Below, piece after piece: positions 34,390-45,184 of a stretch of DNA of 64,000 bases. Origin of the DNA: Candidatus Thiobius zoothamnicola. Lineage in GTDB: Bacteria; Pseudomonadota; Gammaproteobacteria; Chromatiales; Chromatiaceae. Each line of letters starts with the position of its first letter. Position 1 is the stretch's first letter. Both the position numbers and the translations under genes were made by a program. Below the pieces are notes generated by a model. That model saw nothing but the letters and a program-made list of their open reading frames with translations. It searched no databases and had not been told where the DNA came from. The DNA lies in NCBI GenBank assembly GCA_030826945.1, contig JAPQLC010000004.1:29075-93074 (forward strand), written 5' to 3'.

Positions 34390-34620
34390 AAACCAAACCG
34401 CCCGTAAATCAAATGGCGGATTTGATCAACTCAGGAACCAAATAGCAAGCACCTGCCGAATTTAAAGCGGAGTACACTTTGGTAAGCTGCTAAAATTCCA
34501 CGTGAACACCAACCTAATTTCAGTGAACGACTGATTCACCCACCATCTGGGTGTAGATGAAATAAACTACCCCCCGCAAGCAATGAGCCATTGACTCTGA
34601 AGAACTCAAAAGGACAAAAA

Positions 34621-35706
34621 ATGACGGAAAAACCTGCGTCACATCAGCAGCAGCCAATTACAGCGTTGATCATGGGAGCCAACGGATTCATTGGCCATCG
34701 CCTTATTGAACATCTTTTACGCCATGACGACACCCAAGTCATCGCCATCGATCTATTCGATGACCGGTTAACGTCGTTCATGAATCACCCACGTTTTGAT
34801 TTTCACCGACTTGATATCGCCGAAAATTTTGCACGTCTCTCCAAGATAGCGGCTACCGTCGATGTGCTATTGCCTCTGGCAGCTATCGCCTGTCCATCAC
34901 AATACGTGGCTGACCCATTAAAGGTGTTTGAACTGAATTTCGAGCAAAACCTGGCCTACATTCGGCTTTGCGCTAACACGGGAACACGGCTGATTTTTCC
35001 TTCCACCTCCGAAGTTTATGGCATGTCAACGACCGTGCCACTTGATCCTGACACGACACCTTTGACCATGGGACCAACACATAAGAGCCGCTGGATCTAC
35101 GCCACCAGTAAAGCGCTTCTGGAGCGAGTCATCTTCGGGTATGGCGAAAAAGACAAACTGGATTTCACGATTTTCCGGCCCTTCAATTTCATCGGCGGTG
35201 GACAAGATCAATTACAACCCGGCTCCAAACCAAGAGTTGTACCACAATTCCTATTGAACCTCGCACTTAACCAACCGCTGCGATTAGTCAACGGTGGTGC
35301 GCAAAAACGCTGCCTGACCGCAATAGAGGACGGTGTTGAGGCAATCGCCGCCATCATCATGGATCGAACAGGTCGCAGCCGGGGCCTGGTGCTGAATATC
35401 GGCAATCCAGCGAATGAATGCAGTATCCGCGAGTTGGCTGAACGGTTATTGGCTCGCGCCGCTCAGCACCCTGTTTATCAAGAGGCGGCCCTCGCGGCAC
35501 ATATCGTCGAAACTGATGGAGCCACGCATTTCGGGACAGGCTATCAGGATGTGGAGCGCCGGGTTCCAGACATTTCACACATACGCAAAGCACTGGGTTG
35601 GCAACCGCAACAAAACATTGACCAACTACTGGATGCCGCACTTGAGGGATATACCGATGAATTCCTCGCTTTGCGCAACCAAGCAACTCATCAGAGGGAC
35701 GCATGA
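34621..35706 (+). CDS. NAD-dependent epimerase/dehydratase (ArnA-decarboxylase/UDP-apiose synthase-like)
   Basis: 361 residues from the ATG at 34621, with AAGGAC 7 nt upstream. It is an extended short-chain dehydrogenase acting on nucleotide sugars. The NAD-binding motif GANGFIG lies at 19-25, the STSEVYG segment at 128-134, and the catalytic YxxxK pair at Tyr160 and Lys164. It most resembles UDP-glucuronate decarboxylases of the ArnA C-terminal or UDP-apiose/xylose synthase type (FRPFNFIGGGQD). It overlaps the next gene by 4 nt (ATGA), so the two products probably act on one sugar nucleotide. The exact substrate is unknown. Confidence 0.85.
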   Translation: MTEKPASHQQQPITALIMGANGFIGHRLIEHLLRHDDTQVIAIDLFDDRLTSFMNHPRFDFHRLDIAENFARLSKIAATVDVLLPLAAIACPSQYVADPLKVFELNFEQNLAYIRLCANTGTRLIFPSTSEVYGMSTTVPLDPDTTPLTMGPTHKSRWIYATSKALLERVIFGYGEKDKLDFTIFRPFNFIGGGQDQLQPGSKPRVVPQFLLNLALNQPLRLVNGGAQKRCLTAIEDGVEAIAAIIMDRTGRSRGLVLNIGNPANECSIRELAERLLARAAQHPVYQEAALAAHIVETDGATHFGTGYQDVERRVPDISHIRKALGWQPQQNIDQLLDAALEGYTDEFLALRNQATHQRDA

Positions 35707-36338
35707 CTCAACCACGTAAAGCATTTCTGGACTGGTGGGAGACAGCGCGTGAGCGACTCTCCATGCATGCCGAACCCGTGCCACTGCATGCCGCGCAACC
35801 TTGGAAAGTACTGTCAGACGCAGACGGCCCGATACGGGTGACTCGAGGCGATGAACGCTTTCACGAAGGCATCGCCATCACCTCCCACGAACCACGCGGC
35901 AAAGTGGCGCGCTTCATGCTGCGAACCACCATACGTGATGATGATCATGCTTTGATCTTTTTACTCGCGCAGGGTTCACAATTTCTCGTGCAAGCCAAGG
36001 CGGAGCCTGGCAATCGCAGCCCTGGCCGAGTTGCGCTTACCTGCACCTTGCAATCCTCATTCTCGGCGCTGACAATCTCCACCCCACCTTTTTGGGATTT
36101 CGTCAAAAACCTCGTTACCGCCGGAGTCGGCATCTCGGTGCCGCAAGATCCAGCGATGTTCTACGAGAAAGTCAACCGGGTAGGCTTTTATGAACTATCC
36201 GAAAATGACTTACCTGCAAATGCCTCGTTGCCCCCAGAATTCTTTCGCGCCACTTTGTCCGAGATCGCCTATATGAGTCAACAAAGTTTAGTCAGCGAAC
36301 ATCTGCTGCAAACACTAGCCATGCGGGATTTGACTTGA
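35703..36338 (+). CDS. single-domain NDP-hexose 2,3-dehydratase-like protein
   Basis: 211 residues. Its centre carries the hallmark LVQAKAEPGN (95-104), followed by VALTCTLQSS, and a later FYEKVNRVGFYEL resembling the family's substrate loop. Known NDP-hexose 2,3-dehydratases of deoxysugar pathways are about 450-480 residues with two homologous halves; this is one half. It may work as a homodimer, or have another function. It is translationally coupled to the preceding epimerase. The first 40 residues (MTQPRKAFLDWWETARERLS) also fit the family's N-terminus. The assignment rests on motif recognition. Confidence 0.65.
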   Translation: MTQPRKAFLDWWETARERLSMHAEPVPLHAAQPWKVLSDADGPIRVTRGDERFHEGIAITSHEPRGKVARFMLRTTIRDDDHALIFLLAQGSQFLVQAKAEPGNRSPGRVALTCTLQSSFSALTISTPPFWDFVKNLVTAGVGISVPQDPAMFYEKVNRVGFYELSENDLPANASLPPEFFRATLSEIAYMSQQSLVSEHLLQTLAMRDLT

Positions 36339-36425
36339 AAACGCACGACCAAAGCCAGCAAAGTAGTAGGAATCCTGCGGGGAATCGCCTAAAGTAAGTA
36401 CTCATTTAATCGCCCCTCCGCCGCC

Positions 36426-37793
36426 ATGAGCATGCAATGGCCTGACTTGCTGAACCGCAAACGCCTGGGTTCCCAGACTCACCCCACAGCTTCGACCGCG
36501 CGCACCGATTTCCAGCGGGATTTTGACCGCATCGTGTTCTCATCCGCCTTTCGGCGCATGCAGGATAAAACCCAGGTATTTCCACTCTCTAAAATTGATT
36601 ATGTGCGTACCCGCTTAACTCATAGCCTGGAGGCATCCAGCATTGGCCGTTCACTTGGCACGTTGGTCGGCGAACAAGTCATCAAACGCCATCAGCTACC
36701 GGAGATGGAGGCGGCTGATTTCGGCAATATCTGCGCCGCCGCCTGTCTGGCACATGATATTGGCAACCCGCCTTTCGGCCATTCCGGCGAGGACGCGATC
36801 CGCCATTGGGCGACGACTGCTGATTATGGTCGATCTCGCGTGGCAGCTTTGCGCGAAAGCGAACGCGAGGATTTTCTCGCCTTTGAAGGCAATGCACAGG
36901 GTTTCCGCATCCTGACCCGGTTACAAAACCCGGATAATCCAGGCGGCTTGCAACTGACTTACGCCACATTAGCCGCCTTCACCAAATACCCACGCGAATC
37001 TTACCTCGGCGGCAACCGAATGGGCGGGGTCAGCGCCAAAAAGCATGGCTTCAATGTCGCTGATCAATCCACCTTCACCGATATTGCCAAAGCCGTCGGC
37101 TTGATCTCGCGTTCTGATCAATATGCGGTCTGGCGACGACACCCACTGGCCTTTCTCGTGGAGGCGGCGGACGACATCGCCTACCGGGTGATTGATATTG
37201 AAGACGGCTACCGGTTGGGTCATTTCACCTACGATGAGGTCATCGACGCTTTCCTCGCCATATTACCCGCGCGGGATAAACACCAAAAACGCATGGACGG
37301 CATTCGCGACCCTAAAGATCGGGTTGAATTTCTACGCGCCAAAGTCATTAATGAAATTATCCAACAAAGTCTGACCTGCTTCATGGATCACGAAAGCGCC
37401 ATCCTGGCTGGCCAGTTTGATACCCCCTTATTGGATGAACTCCCCTGCAACCAACAAGCAGATCAATTAATCAACCTGGCGGCTGAACACATCTACTGCG
37501 CTCCCGCTGTCGTGAGTATCCAGGCAGCCGGTTTTCAAGTCGTGAATGACCTGCTCGAACGCTTTATTCAAGTGATTGACGACGTGGCAGGACAGAACCA
37601 AAAACAAGCCTCGGCGCGTAGTCGCATGTTGATCCAATTAATCCCCGAACAATTCATTGGCATTAACCGGACACCCAGCTCAGATCCTTATACGCGCCTG
37701 CTGTTGCTGACGGATTTTATTTCCGGCATGACGGATTCATACGCGGTTGCGCTCTATAAGAAAGTCACTGGTATTTCATTGCCTGACAGCTAA
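36426..37793 (+). CDS. dgt: deoxyguanosine-triphosphate triphosphohydrolase (dGTPase)
   Basis: 455 residues, an HD-domain enzyme that hydrolyses dGTP to deoxyguanosine and triphosphate. Metal ligands: His66 (TRLTHSLE), His110-Asp111 (AHDIGNPPFGHSGE) and a later aspartate in EAADDIAYRVIDIED. The N-terminal FQRDFDRIVFSSAFRRMQDKTQV is typical. The type 2-like subfamily is also possible. The ATG at 36426 begins MSMQWPDLLNRKR. It stands 87 nt after the sugar module and before an AmpE-like gene. Confidence 0.95.
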   Translation: MSMQWPDLLNRKRLGSQTHPTASTARTDFQRDFDRIVFSSAFRRMQDKTQVFPLSKIDYVRTRLTHSLEASSIGRSLGTLVGEQVIKRHQLPEMEAADFGNICAAACLAHDIGNPPFGHSGEDAIRHWATTADYGRSRVAALRESEREDFLAFEGNAQGFRILTRLQNPDNPGGLQLTYATLAAFTKYPRESYLGGNRMGGVSAKKHGFNVADQSTFTDIAKAVGLISRSDQYAVWRRHPLAFLVEAADDIAYRVIDIEDGYRLGHFTYDEVIDAFLAILPARDKHQKRMDGIRDPKDRVEFLRAKVINEIIQQSLTCFMDHESAILAGQFDTPLLDELPCNQQADQLINLAAEHIYCAPAVVSIQAAGFQVVNDLLERFIQVIDDVAGQNQKQASARSRMLIQLIPEQFIGINRTPSSDPYTRLLLLTDFISGMTDSYAVALYKKVTGISLPDS

Positions 37794-37826
37794 AATCCAC
37801 TGCATCATCCACAATCGCCAAATTTT

Positions 37827-38687
37827 ATGCTGACCTTTATTACCCTGCTCGTGGCTCTGTTGATTGAGCGTCTCTTATGGCATGGCGAAATTTACCGGAA
37901 ATTGGAGAGATTCGAGCACTATCATGCCAAAATCACCGCTTCCCGCTGGCTTGGCTGGCTACTATTGTCCAGACCTTGGGGCATCGTCATCCTGATCACC
38001 CCCTTGCTATTGTTCATGCTTTTCCTGCAATTCAACGTCGCGCCCCTGTTAGGCGGCTTGTTTGAAATCTTGTTCGGCCTGCTATGCTTGTTGTTCAGTC
38101 TCGGCCCCAGAGAGCTAGGGCGCGATGTCGAGAATTACCTGAATGCCAAGTCAGCTGGCCAAAGCCAGCAAGCCCATCAACTGGCACAGCATTTCTCATC
38201 CACGCATCATTCAGACCCATCTGACGACTCACAAGTCAGCCAGGGTATTTTAGTCGGTGCCAACCACCGCCTGATTGGCCCTATCCTATGGTTTCTGCTG
38301 CTCGGCGCAATCGGCGCCATGTCCTACCGGCTCATGCATCATCTCGCCTATGCCTATCAAGCCAACCTTACTATCCGCTCAGCACAAGACAGCAAAACGA
38401 TTTTTTACTGGATGGATTGGTTGCCCGCCCGCATTACTGCCGCAGGCTACGCCATTGTCGGTCATTTTGAACAAGCCATCAGTGCTTGGAAAACTTACGC
38501 CGCCCAACAGACAACGCCAACCTGCACGACCCATGATCAATTAATCTGGCTCACTGGTCAGGCGGCACTCGCAAACGACCCTGCCTCGCCAACAGCTTCT
38601 ATTAAGAATCACCTGCGTTTGGTATGGCGCAGTCTGACTTTCTGGATCGCTTTGATTGGTCTGGTGACTTTGTTCGGCGCTTTATAA
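37827..38687 (+). CDS. AmpE / CobD-CbiB-like inner-membrane protein
   Basis: 286 residues with about four membrane helices (near 1-15, 45-95, 150-170 and 268-286). The start LTFITLLVALLIERLLW and the segment LVGANHRLIGPILWFLLLGAIGAMSYRL match the AmpE family, which is related to cobalamin-synthesis CobD/CbiB. In enterics AmpE is linked to AmpD and beta-lactamase signalling, but no ampD lies here. Instead a btuF-like gene follows with only 5 nt between, so a cobalamin role cannot be excluded. I am fairly sure of the superfamily, not of the function. Confidence 0.75.
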   Translation: MLTFITLLVALLIERLLWHGEIYRKLERFEHYHAKITASRWLGWLLLSRPWGIVILITPLLLFMLFLQFNVAPLLGGLFEILFGLLCLLFSLGPRELGRDVENYLNAKSAGQSQQAHQLAQHFSSTHHSDPSDDSQVSQGILVGANHRLIGPILWFLLLGAIGAMSYRLMHHLAYAYQANLTIRSAQDSKTIFYWMDWLPARITAAGYAIVGHFEQAISAWKTYAAQQTTPTCTTHDQLIWLTGQAALANDPASPTASIKNHLRLVWRSLTFWIALIGLVTLFGAL

Positions 38688-38692
38688 CAGGT

Positions 38693-39505
38693 ATGCTTTT
38701 CACCCACACCAGATCGTTAAAGCCATTCATACGGTTTAACATCATAGGGCTGCTGGGTTTGACGCTATCCTGTCCGGGCCATACCCAAACCATTCAGGAT
38801 GACATCGGCCATTTCATCACCGTCACCCCCTATGCACAACGCATTGTCACGTTATCGCCGCACACGACAGAAATCATCCAGGCTATTGACGCAACCGATT
38901 TACTGGCGGCTGTCGCCACCCATTCACCCGGCATCGCTGAATCCGTACCACGCATCAGTGCAGTGGGCGGCATAGACCGTGAATGGATGCTGCAATTGCA
39001 GCCCGACTTGGTTATCGCCTGGGCCTCCGGCAACAAACCGCGTGATTTGGAATGGCTGGAAACGCAAAATATCCGCGTGTACCGCAGCGAACCCGCGAAA
39101 TTGGCGCAATTAGCCGATAGCATGCGTAAGATCGGCGATCTGACCAATCGTCGCGCATCGGCAGAACAAGCTGCCCGTCAATTTGAACAAGCACTGCAAC
39201 ACGCTTGCCAAAAACCGCAAAACACGGAAGTCTATGTTTCAATCTGGCATAGGCCTGCCATGACGGTCGGCGGAGCGCATTGGCTCAACGATGTATTAAA
39301 GTACGCCGGTATGCGCAATACCTATGCGGCCATTCAGCGCGGTATTTTCTCCGTGGAGGCGGAATCACTCATCAGCAAACAATCTTTGTTGCGTCTATCA
39401 AGCTATCCGCCGCCAAGCGGTCAAACCGGGCGACAAAGGACAATCAACACCCTCAGCCGTCCAGGCCCCGCCATTCTCCAGGCAATCCAGCAACTTTGCC
39501 AATAA
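38693..39505 (+). CDS. btuF: periplasmic cobalamin/haem-type substrate-binding protein (BtuF-like)
   Basis: 270 residues from the ATG at 38693; the signal peptide ends near the GHTQ segment. It has a helical-backbone metal-receptor fold, the periplasmic component of class II ABC uptake. The start IVTLSPHTTEIIQAIDATDLLAAV and DREWMLQLQPDLVIAW match BtuF. The C-terminal half keeps VGGAHWLNDVLKYAGMRN. No permease or ATPase genes are adjacent. BtuF is the best guess, with an iron-complex binder as the alternative. Confidence 0.8.
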   Translation: MLFTHTRSLKPFIRFNIIGLLGLTLSCPGHTQTIQDDIGHFITVTPYAQRIVTLSPHTTEIIQAIDATDLLAAVATHSPGIAESVPRISAVGGIDREWMLQLQPDLVIAWASGNKPRDLEWLETQNIRVYRSEPAKLAQLADSMRKIGDLTNRRASAEQAARQFEQALQHACQKPQNTEVYVSIWHRPAMTVGGAHWLNDVLKYAGMRNTYAAIQRGIFSVEAESLISKQSLLRLSSYPPPSGQTGRQRTINTLSRPGPAILQAIQQLCQ

Positions 39506-39545
39506 CGCCTTTCCAATCACCTTGACTACTCCTTAGGAACCGACC

Positions 39546-40619
39546 ATGGATCTGCAAAACTTTCACCATGATCAAGCCCCCAAAACCGGCGTGCTGCTGG
39601 TTAACCTCGGCACCCCGGAGGCACCTGATCGCGCCTCCGTGCGCCGTTACCTGAAAGAATTTCTGTGGGATAAACGCGTCGTTGAATTATCCCGCCCCGC
39701 TTGGTGGTTGGTGCTCAACTTATTCATCCTCAATACCCGGCCAGCCCGCTCGGCGCGTGCTTACCGCAAAATATGGACACCGGAAGGTTCGCCCCTCATG
39801 GTGATCTCACGCGCGCAAGAAACCGCGCTGCGCCAAAGCTTGCAACAACAGTTCGGCGATCTGGTCAGTATTGAACTGGCAATGCGCTATGGTTCACCCA
39901 GTATCCCTCAAAGCCTTGATAAGCTGCGTGAACAGGGCGTGCGTCAATTATTGGTATTACCCCTTTATCCGCAATATTCCGCCTCCACCACCGCCTCTAT
40001 CTTTGATGCGGTGACGCGCCATCTTCAACAATGGCGCTGGTTGCCTGAATTACGTTTCATCAATCATTACCATGATGAGCCTGCCTATATCACCGCGCTT
40101 GCCGAAAGCGTCACCATCCATCGTCAGCAACATGGCAACGCCGACCAATTATTGATGTCTTTCCATGGCATTCCACAAGATTATTTCCACAAAGGTGACC
40201 CATACCATTGCGAGTGCCAGACAACCGCCCGCCTGTTGGCTGAATCGTTGGGACTCCCGAAAGACCGTTGGGGCATCAGTTTTCAATCGCGGCTCGGCCC
40301 GAAACAATGGCTGCAACCCTATACCGACCACACCTTGCGTGAACTGGCAAAATCAGGCGTGAAATCAGTCCAGGTCATCTGCCCGGGATTCTCTGCGGAC
40401 TGTCTGGAGACGCTGGAGGAAATCGCCATGGAGAACCGCGATATTTTCATGCAGGCTGGCGGCGAACGTTATGAATATATCCCTTGCCTGAATGACACAT
40501 CCGCCCATATTGACATGCTGACCGGCCTGATCAAGCGGCATATCAGCGGTTGGTCCATGGATTATGAAGAACCTGAAGCAGTCCTGGAAAGAGCACGCCA
40601 ACTGGGTGCCCAACAATAA
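39546..40619 (+). CDS. hemH: ferrochelatase
   Basis: 357 residues. It inserts ferrous iron into protoporphyrin IX, the last haem step, at the inner-membrane face. Visible: LLVNLGTPEAP, LPLYPQYSASTTAS, the catalytic histidine His207 in SFHGIP, SFQSRLGPKQWLQPYT and the GFSADCLETLEEI segment. Length is typical of proteobacterial HemH. A ribosome-binding site (TTAGGA) precedes the ATG. Related genes hemE and hemB are also in the window but not adjacent. Confidence 0.97.
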   Translation: MDLQNFHHDQAPKTGVLLVNLGTPEAPDRASVRRYLKEFLWDKRVVELSRPAWWLVLNLFILNTRPARSARAYRKIWTPEGSPLMVISRAQETALRQSLQQQFGDLVSIELAMRYGSPSIPQSLDKLREQGVRQLLVLPLYPQYSASTTASIFDAVTRHLQQWRWLPELRFINHYHDEPAYITALAESVTIHRQQHGNADQLLMSFHGIPQDYFHKGDPYHCECQTTARLLAESLGLPKDRWGISFQSRLGPKQWLQPYTDHTLRELAKSGVKSVQVICPGFSADCLETLEEIAMENRDIFMQAGGERYEYIPCLNDTSAHIDMLTGLIKRHISGWSMDYEEPEAVLERARQLGAQQ

Positions 40620-40634
40620 AACCAATGACCGCTG

Positions 40635-40991
40635 TCATCCGTAGGAATAATGCTTCGACTCCCTGCGCCCACTCGGACTTTGGTGACGACGTAATGTCCG
40701 CTGCATGATGATGCCTTCAACTTGCCACTCCAGTCCCGTCAATGGAATCTCGGGATAACTGGCATTCAGCGCCACCAAGCGCTCACCCTGATCATCGTTC
40801 AAATACTGGCGGAACCAACGCGTATCCTCGACCAAAGTCATGATATACATGCCGTGCTCACAAGCTTCCGCTGGCTCAATGGTGACAATACAACCATCCG
40901 GAAATTCCGGCTCCATACTGTCACCTAAAACCTGCAAGGCGAAAGGTTCAATCTCGCTACAGGCGCTACTACTATGATTTGTTTGAGACAT
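40635..40991 (-). CDS. small S24/LexA-like protein without HTH
   Basis: 118 residues from the ATG at 40991. The core is a LexA/UmuD-type S24 fold: LGDSMEPEFPDGCIVTIEP with the nucleophile serine Ser25. There is no DNA-binding domain. The position of the catalytic lysine (normally in VKR...) is taken by RWFRQYL, so Arg replaces Lys. I recognise similar short S24 proteins in gammaproteobacteria, all of unknown role. Autoproteolysis therefore looks doubtful. It is convergent with hemH (15-bp gap) and divergent from oxyR. Confidence 0.75.
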   Translation of the reverse strand: MSQTNHSSSACSEIEPFALQVLGDSMEPEFPDGCIVTIEPAEACEHGMYIMTLVEDTRWFRQYLNDDQGERLVALNASYPEIPLTGLEWQVEGIIMQRTLRRHQSPSGRRESKHYSYG

Positions 40992-41339
40992 AAAGAATCC
41001 GCTTATACATAATGCTGTGAGCCAGCCGCCAATCACCTAACAAGCTGGGCGACCATTGGCTCTCTTACCCAACTGGGTGAGATCAATATTTTCATCCAGA
41101 TGTCAAATCAGCGCACCCTTTTCTTCGCCGAGAATCACCGACAATCCTTACGGATAACAAAGACACCCAATCATCGCGGATCACTGACATTCCATGGCAT
41201 TTCAAGCCTTCGACAATTTTCCCTGTCTACGGTGGCTATCCAATACCAATATCAGTCATCCCAGACACTGCTTTTGAATGATCTGATTTTTATGTTCTAG
41301 AAAAATGAACAATCACTGGAGTGTCGATATAATCGCGGC
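40992..41339. other. intergenic region between the S24 gene and oxyR
   Basis: 348 bp without a convincing gene. It should hold promoters for both divergent genes. A TATAAT lies directly before oxyR at 41328-41333. Open frames here are short and lack coding character. Confidence 0.6.
41328..41333 (+). promoter_or_regulatory. candidate -10 box of oxyR
   Basis: TATAAT ends 6 bp before the oxyR ATG, so transcription would start at or next to the start codon. No matching -35 box was found. It predicts a leaderless mRNA if real. Confidence 0.4.
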
Positions 41340-42260
41340 ATGATCTCGCTCAAACAAATCCATTATGCCCTGGCGGTTGAACGTAGCTTACATTTTAAAA
41401 AAGCCGCCGAAGCTTGCTCTATATCCCAGTCAACTTTAAGCACAGCGCTGTCTGAAATGGAGAAACAACTCGGTTTCCAAATATTTGAAAGGAATAACAA
41501 ACAAGTTCTGGTTACGCCTTTAGGCCAGCAAATGCTGGAAAAAGCGGCGCACATCAAGTTGCAAATGGATGATCTGATGAAACTGGGTGAAGGTTTGTCA
41601 GCACCATTAAGTTCAAACTTTTCCCTCGGCGTCATTCCAACGATTGGGCCTTATTTACTCCCTTTAGTCTTACCGGCATTGAAAACGCAGTACCCTCACT
41701 TGGCACTCCACCTTGCCGAAGAACAATCTCATGGGTTGGTCGAACAGGTTCGCCAAGGTGATCTGGATGCTGCCATACTCGCTTTACCCTACCGTTGCGA
41801 CGGTTTGTTAACCTTCAGCTTTTGGCAAGAGGATTTCTACTGGGTGACGCATGCGGATGATGCCTTGGCGGCCAAACCCCAATTAGACAATGATGAGATT
41901 GACCCAGACCGTTTAATGTTGTTGAAAGAAGGACACTGCTTAAAAGACCATGCGCTGGCGGCTTGCCACCTATCCGGCATCGCAGCAACGAATTTCAGTG
42001 CGACCAGCTTAAGCACTCTGGTGCAACTGGTGGCAAGTGGCATGGGCACCACCTTGGCACCGGCCATGGCTTTATCCCAATTGGTGGATAACAACCCCCA
42101 AGTGGCCAAAGTGGCCCTGGCCGAACCTGGGCCGCACCGTGAAATTGCCTTTATCGTGCGACCCAATTACCCCAATATCAGAAATATCGAATTGATGATG
42201 CAGTTATTTAACCAACGGTTAAAATTCGCTCAGACAGGTACCAAACAAAGCGAAAAGTAG
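41340..42260 (+). CDS. oxyR: peroxide-sensing LysR-family regulator OxyR
   Basis: 306 residues. The N-terminal LysR helix-turn-helix spans about 1-60 (HFKKAAEACSISQSTLSTALSEMEKQLG). The regulatory domain carries the two redox cysteines Cys200 and Cys209 in LLKEGHCLKDHALAAC, spaced nine apart exactly as Cys199/Cys208 in E. coli OxyR. Hydrogen peroxide forms a disulfide between them and turns on antioxidant genes. Possible targets in the window include tpx. No ribosome-binding site is visible before the ATG. Confidence 0.95.
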   Translation: MISLKQIHYALAVERSLHFKKAAEACSISQSTLSTALSEMEKQLGFQIFERNNKQVLVTPLGQQMLEKAAHIKLQMDDLMKLGEGLSAPLSSNFSLGVIPTIGPYLLPLVLPALKTQYPHLALHLAEEQSHGLVEQVRQGDLDAAILALPYRCDGLLTFSFWQEDFYWVTHADDALAAKPQLDNDEIDPDRLMLLKEGHCLKDHALAACHLSGIAATNFSATSLSTLVQLVASGMGTTLAPAMALSQLVDNNPQVAKVALAEPGPHREIAFIVRPNYPNIRNIELMMQLFNQRLKFAQTGTKQSEK

Positions 42261-42323
42261 CGCCGCGTGCCACTCAATCTTGATGATGAAATCCAGCCGC
42301 TAAAAACTCGAGATGGGATCCGT

Positions 42324-42329
42324 TATAAT
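42324..42329 (+). promoter_or_regulatory. candidate -10 box of prfC
   Basis: TATAAT lies 26 bp upstream of the prfC ATG. No clear -35 element at 16-18 bp was seen. The following CGCCGC stretch resembles the bases after the oxyR -10 box. Confidence 0.35.
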
Positions 42330-42355
42330 CGCCGCTTTTGTCAGCCCACACTGCA

Positions 42356-43936
42356 ATGACCGAAACGCTGAGCGAATCTGATAAACGCCGCACTTTTGCC
42401 ATCATTTCACACCCTGACGCAGGTAAAACGACGCTAACGGAAAAGTTGTTGTTATTTAGCGGCGCAATTCAGTTAGCGGGTACGGTGAAAGGACGCAAAG
42501 CCTCGCGTCACGCGACTTCTGACTGGATGGAGTTGGAAAAGCAACGTGGCATATCAGTCACCTCTTCCGTGATGCAATTCGACTATAAAGCGCGAGTCAT
42601 CAACCTGCTCGATACACCAGGCCACGAAGACTTCTCCGAGGATACCTACCGCACTTTGACAGCCGTCGATTCCGCATTAATGGTGATTGATGTGGCGAAA
42701 GGCGTTGAGGACAGAACCATCAAACTGATGGAAGTATGTCGGCTGCGCGATACCCCAATCCTGACCTTTATCAATAAGCTGGACCGTGAGGGACGCGATC
42801 CCATTGAACTATTAGACGAAGTTGAATCAATCCTGAAAATCCGCTGCGCGCCGATCACTTGGCCAATCGGCATGGGCAAACGCCTGAAAGGCGTTATTGA
42901 CTTACGCAACGAAACCATTCACTTATATGACCCGGAGCACGGCGGTAAAATTCAACACAGCGAGAAAATCCAGGGTTTGAACAACCCCCAACTGAACGAT
43001 GCCATTGGTGATATGGCAGATGAACTCCGTGAAGAAGTCGAATTAGTCCGTGGTGCCAGCCATAAACTGGATCTAGACGCCTACCGGCGCGGCGAAATGA
43101 CCCCGGTATTCTTCGGCTCAGCCATCAACAATTTTGGCGTTGAAGAATTGCTGGACGCCTTTGCCGACTATGCGCCGCCGCCCAAACAACGCCAGACCGT
43201 CGAACGGGAAATCTCCCCCGATGAAAAACAGTTCAGCGGATTCGTTTTCAAAATACAAGCCAACATGGATCCGGCACACCGTGACCGCATCGCTTTCATG
43301 CGCATTTGTTCCGGCAGCTACCGCCAGGGAATGAAAATGAAGCATGTGCGCACAGGTAAAACCACCACCATCAGCAACGCCATCACATTCCAGGCGGACG
43401 CCCGAAAAACATTGGAAACCGCCTATCCTGGCGACATCATTGGTTTACATAACCATGGCACCATCCAGATTGGCGATACTTTCACCGAGGGTGAATCACT
43501 GAAATACACCGGCATCCCCTACTTCGCTCCGGAGTTATTCCGCCGCGTGGTGCTGCGGGATCCGCTTAAACTGAAGCAATTGCACAAAGGCATCACCCAA
43601 CTTTGTGAAGAAGGTGCCACCCAGGTTTTCCGACCTTTGCGCAATAATGATGTGATCCTTGGTGCCGTTGGTGTTCTACAATTCGAAGTCGCCGCACACC
43701 GTTTGCAAGGCGAATACGGAGTCGAAGCTATTGTAGAATCCACCCAAGTCAAAATGGCACGCTGGATCAAGGGCAGCGATGCCAAAGAACTCAAGCGTTT
43801 CCGGGAAAAAAACCACGACAACCTGGCGGAAGATGGCGATGGCCAACTGGTTTATCTTGCGCCCAGCCGGGTTAACCTGTCATTGACCGAAGAACGCTGG
43901 CCCGACATACAATTCACTGCAACGCGTGAGCTATAA
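42356..43936 (+). CDS. prfC: peptide chain release factor 3
   Basis: 526 residues from the ATG at 42356 (E. coli RF3 has 529); a TTG six codons upstream is less likely. It is a GTPase that removes RF1/RF2 from the ribosome after termination. G motifs: [12 protein letters not shown] (G1), the switch region with [10 protein letters not shown] (G2), DTPGHEDF (G3) and NKLDREG (G4). Later segments match RF3 domains II and III. It follows oxyR with about 95 bp between. Confidence 0.97.
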   Translation: MTETLSESDKRRTFAIISHPDAGKTTLTEKLLLFSGAIQLAGTVKGRKASRHATSDWMELEKQRGISVTSSVMQFDYKARVINLLDTPGHEDFSEDTYRTLTAVDSALMVIDVAKGVEDRTIKLMEVCRLRDTPILTFINKLDREGRDPIELLDEVESILKIRCAPITWPIGMGKRLKGVIDLRNETIHLYDPEHGGKIQHSEKIQGLNNPQLNDAIGDMADELREEVELVRGASHKLDLDAYRRGEMTPVFFGSAINNFGVEELLDAFADYAPPPKQRQTVEREISPDEKQFSGFVFKIQANMDPAHRDRIAFMRICSGSYRQGMKMKHVRTGKTTTISNAITFQADARKTLETAYPGDIIGLHNHGTIQIGDTFTEGESLKYTGIPYFAPELFRRVVLRDPLKLKQLHKGITQLCEEGATQVFRPLRNNDVILGAVGVLQFEVAAHRLQGEYGVEAIVESTQVKMARWIKGSDAKELKRFREKNHDNLAEDGDGQLVYLAPSRVNLSLTEERWPDIQFTATREL

Positions 43937-43938
43937 CC

Positions 43939-45182
<1,244 letters not shown>

Positions 45183-45184
45183 CC

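Noticed and set aside
17359..34733. Additional copies of CATGACGACAC (near 17359 and in coding sequence near 34723) as part of the inverted-repeat family
   Set aside because: They are single half-sites without a partner arm, and one is inside a gene; chance is likely.
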